Assembly (NCBI GenBank): GCA_023053685.1
Contig: JALIGW010000002.1
Coordinates: 255,489,346-255,553,345 of the forward strand
Length of the DNA: 64,000 nt
Source: Diadophis punctatus similis
Lineage: Eukaryota > Chordata > Lepidosauria > Squamata > Dipsadidae
Direction of reading: 5' to 3'
Made by a program: the position numbers and the translations under genes. Of the stretch, positions 56,966 to 64,000 are shown piece after piece. Position 1 is the first letter of the stretch; each line of letters starts with the position of its first letter. The notes under the pieces were generated by a model. That model saw only the letters and a program-made list of their open reading frames with translations, searched no databases and was not told the origin of the DNA.

Positions 56966-57194
56966 GAGCTGAAGTGGTGCAGTGGTTAAATGCTGCGACT
57001 GCAGGCTGACTGCTAGTTCAGCAGTTCAGCTGTTCAAATCTCACTAGGCTCAAGGTTGACTCAGCCTTCCATCCTTCTGAGGTCGGTAAAATGAGGACCC
57101 AGATTGTTGGGGGCAATATGCTGAACTCTGTAAACCGCTTAGAGAGGGCTGTAAAGCACTATGAAGCGGTATATAAGTAAAGTGCTATTGCTAT
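56966..57194 (+). mobile_element. tRNA-derived SINE, gene 3 only
   Basis: Inserted in the intron between KRAB and finger exons. The matching intron of gene 2 (around 36320) is uninterrupted (tctctttcttctaa). Confidence 0.92.
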
Positions 57195-57313
57195 TTCTTC
57201 TAAACGAAACTCTGCTACTTAGAAGCCTATGAAGGGGGACTGGAATTAATGTAAGAGGAAAAAGGGAAGAGATGAAATCATTTTTAACAAGTTACGTATA
57301 GGGGAAGCCTTAC

Positions 57314-57440
57314 CTAAAGAAGCCACCATCCTAGACGTTTCCAACATGACTTCTTCATACAGGGCTTTCTGGCTGGGATTAAGCAGCAACCACTCTTCAT
57401 TGTTGAAATGGATGGCCACCTCCCCAAAAGATACAGGACC
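57314..57440 (-). CDS. Gene 3, KRAB-A exon
   Basis: 127 bp with AG acceptor and GTAAG donor (57309-57313), phase 0 to phase 1. Reads [32 protein letters not shown], then TSRMVASL. It differs from gene 2 in three residues visible here (N for S, N for D, E for Q). It is the first recognised exon of gene 3; no linker or SCAN exon is found between here and the window end, so the 5' exons are either more than 6.5 kb away or lost. Confidence 0.92.
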
Positions 57441-57524
57441 CTAAAGAAGGAAGAAGCCCTGTGAGCAGACTCGATAGAATTTGCAAGATCTCCTTCAATC
57501 TGCAAATCCTAAAACCACAAATGT

Positions 57525-57690
57525 CCATGGAGATTCTCAGTCATCCATGGTCATGGTTGTCCCAAAGGTGCTTTTTCAAAAGGCAACTGGATTTTCCACT
57601 TTTTCTTTGAAGACGTTTCGCTTCTCATCAAAGATGTTTCTTCAACAGCCAGAAAGTCCAGTTGCCTCTTGAAAAAAGTACCTTTCTGAC
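57525..57690. repeat. Inverted-arm repeat A, deletion derivative
   Basis: Counterpart of 36695-36872, with the same junction (gtttcttcaacagccag). Confidence 0.8.
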
Positions 57691-57694
57691 AAAA

Positions 57695-58420
57695 AGCCAA
57701 AGTAAAAATTCTTGATTCATCAATATGTCTTGATTAAGTGGCATAGCGTGCCTTAGACACACCATCTACCAGTGGCCCCAACATTTCATCATGTTTGCAA
57801 GAGGTTCTGTGGGATTGCTGTCTGACATAGTAACCAAATGGTCTTTGTGATTCTTTAAAGGGTCAACTTTGCTCACACTCATTAATATTTCAATTTAACT
57901 TTTTCATTAGTTCATAGAAGTATAAAATACAAAGAAAAGTAAGAAGAGAGGAAGCAAAGCGGTGGGAGGGGTGGAGGACAAAGCGAGGTAATGGGGCGGG
58001 GCGGAGGACAATTTATGAGACTATTGCATTTACAAGCTATAGAGGCTCTTTTTTGTTACTATCCTTCTTTGAAGTTTTGAACGCCATTTTTGACATTACT
58101 TCTTTATGATAAAACAACAAGGAGAGGATTGCTAGAGGCAGCCAAAGTAAGGAAGCATGGAATATTCCCTTGTTTGAAATATAAGGATAAAAGCTATAGG
58201 TTTAATCTACTACCATGTTTCCCTGAAAATAAAATCGGGTCTAATAATTTTTTGGTTACCAAAATAACCACCAGGGGTTATTTTTGGTGGGGGTTGGGGG
58301 TAGGGGTCGAGGCCGAAGCTTCTTCTTTTTGCTTGCCGCCAAAACCGAGGAGGCTGAGTGATGCACCGGTGCTGCGGCCACTACGGGAGGCGGTGGGTGG
58401 GTGGAGGACCAAGTCCCAAC
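57695..58420. other. Mixed repeat debris
   Basis: Includes a probable reverse L1 3' end (57895-58075) and, at 58210-58400, a repeat starting ccatgtttccctgaaaataa that resembles other reptile interspersed repeats. No gene is seen. Confidence 0.4.
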
Positions 58421-58424
58421 AGTA

Positions 58425-59075
58425 CAAGCATTCGCAGATGACTTGGTATTTATTTTAGAAGAACCATTGGAAATGGTTCTAATTAATGGGAATAATAGAA
58501 GAATAGGGGAAAGTCCCAGGGTTGTAAATAAACAAAGATAAAACTAAAATCTTAGTGTCCGCCCCGAAGCGTCAGGGCTGCCATTCAGGCGAGGGGGGAG
58601 GAGAACGCGCCGTATGCTTGGAATCCGTTGCGGAGGACGTCACCATCTTGTCAGCTGGGAGGCGTGCTCTGGACAATCCAGCTGGGAAGCGCACTCATAG
58701 AACAGCGCGCTTAGGGGGCGGCACGCTCAGAGAACAGCACGCTTTGGAGGCAGCCCAGCTGAGAAGTGCGCGTGGAAGCCAGTGTGCGGACTGCAGTGTG
58801 CTCAGATGCCTGCCTTAAATGTTAGTTTTCTAATCGCAGTTTGTGGAAGACTCCAGACTGATTGTTTAATGTGAGGGGGGGTGCCGGTAGGTGGTCACAC
58901 TGAACACTGAAGAAAATTGCTACAACCCTGTTCCTTTGGTTGTTGAGTGTTTTCTTCCTGCGTGATACCAGAAACTGACACTTAGTTAAAAATCTCATAA
59001 AAAACAGAAGAGAGAATTGACAGAGAAATTAGATTTACAGATAGTTAAGAAAGATAACTATCGACTGTGTCGTCA
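58425..59075 (+). mobile_element. L1 RT fragment split by a solo LTR
   Basis: AFADDLVFILEEPLE (RT catalytic FADD) at 58425-58470. The frame text resumes after the LTR with LTEKLDLQIVKKDNY at 59010-59060. The two halves are continuous at KILV / KNL once the LTR is set aside. Confidence 0.8.
58557..58980 (+). mobile_element. Solo LTR, 424 bp, GC-rich family
   Basis: Starts TGTCCGCCCCG, ends AACTGACA, flanked by cttag at 58552-58556 and 58981-58985. Unrelated in text to the TGTCACGG family. Orientation is assumed. Confidence 0.82.
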
Positions 59076-59359
59076 CTTAGCCACGGCGGTCACATCGGCA
59101 AGATTTCAACTAGCAAACTTGGAGTCATCTGGGAAAGGAAGGAAGGAAATTAAAGTCAAGTGCTGGAGGAGTTTGAAGTTGAAGAAGAGGATGGTGAGTT
59201 ACATGGCCAAAAGAACACGGTAAAAGGAATGTTCTAATTTAAACGGGGGCAAAAGGACCGGAAATTAAGGAGTGGCTGTTATATATATGGACACAATGGA
59301 ATAACAGATTTAAAGGGATTTGTAACTAAAGCGCAACAATTAAGGATTTGAACTTTTGT

Positions 59360-59480
59360 TTTAAAGATTTGATAAAGCCGCCCGGAGTCTCTCTGGAGTG
59401 GGCGGCATACAAATGCAACTAATAAATAAATAAATAAATAAATAAAATAAATAAAATAAATAAAATAAATAAATAAATGA
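59360..59480 (+). mobile_element. L2 LINE 3' tail
   Basis: gataaagccgcccggagtct, gagtgggcggcatacaaatg, then (AAAT)n. Confidence 0.8.
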
Positions 59481-60690
59481 GTAAGAATTGGGAAATAAAC
59501 CTGAAGAGAAAAAATTTAAATCAGATTTGATTAAAAACAGGAAAATTAAAACAGGAACAAAAGAGCTGGGAAATTTAACTGGGGAATGCCATCTGGTGGC
59601 TGGAAAAATTAATCTTGTGATGGAATATCTTTCTGGATGTTTGGCCAGCTGTGACCTTGAATAAGGAACACCTTTTAAGAACTGAAGAAATACAAAGTAG
59701 ATTGTACATTTGCTACTGTTTGAAAGAAAGTGTTTTGGCTGGACTTGGATAAGAATGAATATGAACAGATGTTTATAATAAATGAACAGAAGGATCTGAC
59801 CTCTCAACGACTAAAGTTAAAATTTGCAAATTATAACAGGCTGTGAAGTACATCTTTGCTAGCAGCTGGATGAATGGTGAAAATTCTGATTTGTGATTTT
59901 GAAGCTTTGAAACATGGAGACCAATGATTATTAAGAACTGGTGATACTTTTGAATGAGTTGTGTGTTAGATTGAATTTGGTCAAGCTTGAACAGCTGTGG
60001 ACTTTGAATAGAGCAGTTGTTATTGTATAAAAGATAACATTTGGATTGAAACAGAGAAGAACAAAAACTGGACTGAAATTGTTAACAACAAATAAAGGAG
60101 TGGAAAGACTTTGGATTATTTGGATAAGACTCACTTTGAACAAAGATTGATAATAAAGGAACAGAAGGACTTGGCTCTCTAACTATAAAATGGAATGGAA
60201 ATTTACAATTGAAAAAGACTCTGGACTACATCTTTGTTAGCAGCTGGATGGACTGTAAAATGAAAAAATTTGTGACTCTGAAACAGTTTGACTTTGCTGA
60301 ATATTAAAGATGGAGAAAATGGACTATGAAGAAATGGCTGAGTTTATGAAGGAGTTTTTTGAAGATTTTAGAAGAACTGTATTTGGAGCTTTTGAGACAG
60401 GAAAAAATGAAGTACAAATGGAAAAAAAACTGGATAAGAGAATAGAAGAAGAAAAGAAGAGTGAAGAAGATATTATAAATGATGATGAAAAGGGAAACAA
60501 TATTGAAAATGCAATGCTGACTAATGATTATGATAATGATAAATATTCCACTGGGTTAAACAGTGAAAATAGAGATAAAGATAACAGTTATAATGATAAT
60601 AGAGATGATGATATTAAGAATAACTATGTTCAGATTGATGATAAGGATTTTGAGATACATAAAATGGAAAAAAGAATGGAGACCACAAAA
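59481..60690 (+). mobile_element. L1 5' region with two UTR monomers and ORF1 start
   Basis: Two diverged copies of a block (ggaacagaaggacttggctc at 60157 and its relative at 59788, with acatctttgttagcagctgg at 60228 and its relative at 59850) repeat at about 375 bp, as L1 5' UTR monomers do. The frame from 60310 encodes an acidic, coiled-coil-like protein (MEKMDYEEMAEFMKEFFEDF and so on) of about 120 residues before an insertion, consistent with a squamate L1 ORF1 N-terminus. The ORF1 assignment is tentative. Confidence 0.5.
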
Positions 60691-61254
60691 CCTGGGTGGG
60701 TGTGGCCAACTCAATGTCACTCCCACCCAGTCACATGACACATACACCCAACCATCCCTACCCAGGTTTCATGGCACTAGGTGTTTTCTGTGGGAAATGG
60801 GTCTCTCTCTCTCTCTCTCTTTCCATGCCTCTCCCCCTCCCTCCCTCCTCTCATTTCTGTTTTTCCTTCCTTTCTTCTTCCTTCTGGTCTTTCTTTTTCT
60901 TTCTTTCTGATTCAATACGATAGCAAAGAAGGAAATTGCTTCTTTTCATAGTCAACTCTAAGTTGATAGAAGCTGGTAAGATTGTACTAAAAGCAATAGC
61001 ATATATATTTTGATTTCTTTTGAATTGGACTATATATTATCGAAAAGTATAAATAATCTTATTTTCAAATGCATTTTTGCCATCTCTGTTATTTCTTTCT
61101 TTCTTTTCTTTTTTTCTTTCTTCTCTTGCCTTTCTTCCCTTCCTTCCTTTTTTCTTTCTCTTTCCTTCTCTCTCTTTCCCTCCCTCCAGCTCTTTCATTT
61201 CTCTATCTCTCTCTTTCTCCCCTTTTCTCTCTGTCATCACTTTCTCGCACACGT
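60691..61254. repeat. CT-rich low-complexity DNA and small insert
   Basis: An insert starting acctgggtgggtgtggcc precedes a (CT)n tract (60802-60905). A second pyrimidine tract spans 61087-61245. Open frames here are pyrimidine artefacts. Confidence 0.6.
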
Positions 61255-61699
61255 GCTCGTACAAGCAAAATACCCTCCTGGGCCGGGATCATGTCAGCGG
61301 CGGGGACGGCGACTCCTCCTCCTGCCACTGCGCAGTGAGGTGAGTAGCCGGCTGCGCAGCGGAGAGTCCTGTGCAGCGCAGTGGAGTTCTTCCCTCCCTG
61401 CATCCGGCGACAGCGGCTCCTCCTCCTCCCTTTTCCCCTCCTTCCTGAGCTGACACGAAGAGGACCGTGGCTAGCGCTGAGCTGCCTGTGAAGGATGTGG
61501 AATCACAAAAAGCAGTCGGTCGCGGGCAATGCGGAGAAAATACTAGGGGCGCTTCAGCCACGCGGCTCTGCGGAGAGGCTCGCACCTTCTGGGGGTGGAG
61601 AGCAGATCGCGCGACCGGGTCGGCAGGAAGCCACAGGAGAGGAGTCAAAGAGCCGCATGTGGCTCTTGGGCCGCGGATTGCCGACACCCGTGTTAGACA
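61255..61699. repeat. GC-rich block, probable hAT remnant
   Basis: Ends with agccgcatgtggctcttggg then ttgccgacacccgtg, which is the reverse of a hAT end type also seen at 29695 (ggggtcagcaaacc, agccacatgtggct). The left end was not located. CpG-rich but without a supported promoter. Confidence 0.45.
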
Positions 61700-63058
61700 T
61701 AACAGTTTACTGTTTCAGAAGGCCATGATGTCCTATTAGGATGGCATGCTTTTTTATGGTATAAAAAATTAATTGATATTTTCAAGGATACTGTATAAGA
61801 AATGCTCAACTTTCAGTATGGGAAAAGGTGAAAGTAAAAATTTATATAAAAATTCCAGTTTGGCTCTCAACAATGGAAGCATTTCTACAGCCAAATGTAG
61901 TAAATCTGGAAAACAAATTTAACGTATAAAGATATTTTAAATGTGAAACGGGAACTTAAACCAAACAAGAGTTACAGAATTAAGGTGTGGACTTATGATG
62001 GTGGCCCATATGCAAATAAAATCGAGATATGAGAAAGATATTAAGGATTATGGCTTTTATAAACAGCCCACAATATTAGACCAAATAATGTTAGGAGTTG
62101 ATTAAAAGTTGATAAATAAAATATACAATTTCTTGTTAAGCTTAAAAGTGGAAGATGAACAGGTAAAAGAGACAATGATAGTATGAGCAAAGAACTTTGG
62201 CTATACTATAGATCAGTGGCTCCCAACCTAGGGGTCGCGACCCCTTTTGGGGTTGAACGACCATTTCCCAGGGGTTGCCCTGGCATCCTCCACTCCCCCC
62301 CACTGCCACAAGCCTGGCCATATCGCGCCCCACAACCCATGCCCTGCCCCCGCGACCCACCCCACCGCCATTTTGGTTCTTTTACTCTCTGCGCATGTGC
62401 AAAGTGTTCTGCGCATGCGCAGAGGGTAAAAGAACCCAAATGGCGGTGTCCGGGCGAAGTCTCCAGATCTGGGTGAGGTCTCCGCTCGCTTCACATGTTG
62501 CCTCTGGGAGTTTTTCAAGCCCCATTGCGAAAGGGTGCACGACTTCGGCAGGGCCGGGACAGGCGGTTGCCTGGAGAGCCAACCCCTTCACCCCGAACGC
62601 TACAGGTAGATGGGAGACTCTGCGAAGGGGATGACTCTCTCTGGGCAGACACCTGTCCTGGCCTCACTGAAGTCGCGGACGCCTTTTCAAAAAGCTCCCA
62701 GAGGCAACACGCGAAGCGAGCGGAGACCTCACCCAGATCTGGAGACTTCGCCCGGACGCCGCCATTTGGGTTCTTTTACCCTCTGCACATGCGCAGAACA
62801 CTTTGCGGATGTGCAGAGGGTAAAAGAACCAAAATTGCGGCGGCGAGGTGGGTCGTGGTGGGAGCTCAGGGGCGTGGTGCGGGTCGCGGCATTTGTAAGG
62901 TTGGGAACTGCTGCTATAGATTTAGACGAAGGCAAAAGCTTTGGGAAAGAAATTGTAAGTTGATAATGGCAACTACATATAAAGAAAATTTATATATGTT
63001 TTTATATAAAATGTTTTATAGGTGGCATCTACCACCAGCAAAATTAGCAAAGATGTTT
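61700..63058 (+). mobile_element. L1 ORF2 C-terminal fragment split by a hAT element
   Basis: Text such as DGMLFYGIKN before the insertion and KENLYMFLYKMFYRWHLPP after it matches the ORF2 C-terminus of the L1 at 4510-5699 (AWAKNVGHNIHLADWERTW, KENYYKMFYRWHLAP). The halves join at AKNFGYTIDLDE. Several frameshifts. Confidence 0.85.
62214..62913. mobile_element. SPIN-end hAT element, 700 bp, perfect 8-bp duplication
   Basis: Starts cagtggctcccaacctag, ends aaggttgggaactgctg, with ctatagat at 62206-62213 and 62914-62921. The interior is a long imperfect palindrome (ggtaaaagaacccaaatggc against gccatttgggttcttttacc) with tgcgcatgcgca motifs. Same family as 31566-32248. No transposase. Confidence 0.95.
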
Positions 63059-63214
63059 TAAAGCAGTGGTTCCCAAAGTGCACGGTACCGTCCCCTGGAG
63101 GGCGGTGGGAACCCTTAGGTGGGCGGTGAAAGGCAAGGGGGGCGACAGGGGGGCGGTGAGAGGGGACAGGGGGGCGGTAGGTGGTTCACCATGCTTTTGC
63201 ACTTGAAGCTCCCT

Positions 63215-63586
63215 CGCGTTCCTCGCTCTTGTGTGCAGGGCAGCCCATTCTGAAAGAAAACACGAGATGTTTTCTTTCAGAATGGGCTGCCCTGCACACA
63301 AGAGTGCGGAATGCGACGGAGTTACAAGTGCTAGGTATGATGCCCATCTCGCGGCCTGCCCAGCCCCCACCCAGGCTCTGCTCCACTCCGCACGACTGGT
63401 CACCCCAAACTGCGGCCCACCGCGCGACGGGCGTCCTACCTAGCACTTGAATCTCTCTCATGTTCCTCGCTCTTGTGTGCAGGGCAGCCCATTCTGAAAG
63501 AAAACGCGAGATGTTTTCTTTCAGAATGGGCTGCCCTGCAACCAAGAGTGTGGAATGCGATGGAGTTACAAGTGCTAGGTACTGAG
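63215..63586. repeat. Pair of related long palindromes
   Basis: Each has arms around gctcttgtgtgcagggcagc, cattctgaaagaaaac, a loop of about 7 bases (acgagat/gcgagat), and the reverse arm. The second is bounded by tacctagcacttg and caagtgctaggta. The copies are separated by about 115 bp of GC-rich DNA. Confidence 0.85.
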
Positions 63587-63712
63587 CGTGGCACAGCGAC
63601 AAGGGAAGCCGACCGCTCCCAAAGCTGCTCGGGCGAGCGCTCGTAGACCCGCGGGAAAGCCCTCCTGCTGAACCTGCGCGTGCACGGACTTTCCCACCCA
63701 GCGTCCCCGGCA

Positions 63713-63722
63713 CCTAGCAACC
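63713..63722. promoter_or_regulatory. RFX X-box-like motif
   Basis: cctagcaacc, 31 bp upstream of the ATG at 63754, fits the conserved half of the RFX X-box found in promoters of ciliary genes. It supports the ciliary assignment of the ORF that follows. Confidence 0.5.
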
Positions 63723-63753
63723 TGGAGCGCAATCTGGCGGGCTCCCCTCTGGC

Positions 63754-63906
63754 ATGGCGCACCCGCGGATCTCAGCCCAGCTGCCACCCGACATCGACCC
63801 CACCAAGGTGCCTCTGGCGTTTGGCTGCCGAGGCCTCCCCAAGCTCAATGAAGAGCTGCAGCACCCCGAGCTGCCGATGCGGCAGCGGCGGCCTGGCCAC
63901 GGCTGA
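63754..63906 (+). CDS. RSPH14: RSPH14-like first exon or fragment
   Basis: A 50-codon frame MAHPRISAQLPPDIDP, then TKVPLAFGCRGLPKLNEELQ and HPELPMRQR. From memory of the family this resembles the N-terminus of RSPH14 (formerly RTDR1), an armadillo-type protein of the ciliary radial spoke. After MRQR the frame turns to RPGHG and stops; a one-base shift would continue the family-like text briefly, and then a GA microsatellite begins. There is no clear splice donor at the break. It may be the true 5' end of the gene with an unusual exon edge, a captured fragment in a repeat, or a pseudogene. An X-box lies 31 bp upstream and the surrounding 150 bp are CpG-rich. Confidence 0.5.
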   Translation: MAHPRISAQLPPDIDPTKVPLAFGCRGLPKLNEELQHPELPMRQRRPGHG

Positions 63907-64000
63907 AGAGAGGGAAGGGAGGGAAGAAGGAAAGAAAAAGGAAAGAAAGAGAGGAAGGAAGGAAGAAAAAAGAAAGAAAAAAGAAAGAAAGAAAGAACGA
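63907..64000. repeat. GA-rich microsatellite to window end
   Basis: Imperfect (GGAA)n/(GAAA)n. It abuts the RSPH14-like frame. Confidence 0.9.

Larger units (their letters stand above)
63064..63753. mobile_element. Left end of another hAT element, with two large palindromes
   Basis: cagtggttcccaaagtgcac at 63064 is a typical hAT left end. No right end is found before the window ends. Inside are two related palindromes (63215-63322 and 63436-63586) built on gggcagcccattctgaaag and its reverse. Confidence 0.5.

Noticed and set aside
60310..60738. Host acidic protein gene
   Set aside because: The context (repeated 5' blocks, L1 debris around it) fits an L1 ORF1 start better; kept as tentative L1.
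63181..63713. Overlapping frames across the palindromes
   Set aside because: The inverted repeats generate similar open text on both strands (HSERKH...); no coding support.

Overview
This window reads as nuclear DNA of a squamate reptile, most likely a snake. The evidence is an AATAG microsatellite at the tail of a LINE (a snake hallmark), many CR1, L2 and L1 fragments, one BovB/RTE tail, SPIN-like hAT elements, and at least fourteen copies of one tRNA-derived SINE. There are no bacterial operons, CRISPR arrays, rRNA genes or tRNA genes.

The main genic content is a tandem cluster of C2H2 zinc-finger genes, all on the minus strand. Gene 1 (27.70 to 16.01 kb) is complete: SCAN exon, two short linker exons, a 127-bp KRAB-A exon and an 18-finger exon. 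All splice phases agree and the sum is exactly 907 codons plus stop. Gene 2 (44.18 to 33.74 kb) keeps both linker exons, KRAB and an 18-finger exon, but only a 3' scrap of SCAN. Gene 3 (57.44 to 54.34 kb) has KRAB and 21 fingers; its 5' exons are not in the window. GC-rich promoters of genes 1 and 2, and an orphan third copy at 3.7-3.97 kb, are paralogous and carry an aligned CTCF-like motif. Genes 2 and 3 share a premature stop, an L1 insertion in the lost terminal finger and nearly identical introns, so they separated last. Gene 1 branched earlier and has its own C-terminal frameshift with eroded finger relics downstream.

Most of the rest is transposon sequence, often nested. The clearest stack is at 11.57-14.40 kb: an inverted-arm repeat holds a SPIN-like hAT element, which holds an L2 LINE, which holds a palindromic MITE. 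Target-site duplications support the hAT and MITE layers. Three solo LTRs with 5-bp duplications, several hAT copies with 8-bp duplications, an L1 with a 17-bp duplication and a broken retroviral env remnant (37.2-38.5 kb) are also readable.

The right end (57.7-64 kb) is L1 debris, a 700-bp hAT element, two large palindromes and, at the edge, a short ORF resembling the first exon of the radial-spoke gene RSPH14, preceded by an RFX-type X-box. Other possible genic signals are CpG-rich promoter-like stretches at 8.4-8.96 kb and 46.8-47.9 kb, and a 65-codon ORF at 46.07-46.27 kb that I could not identify.
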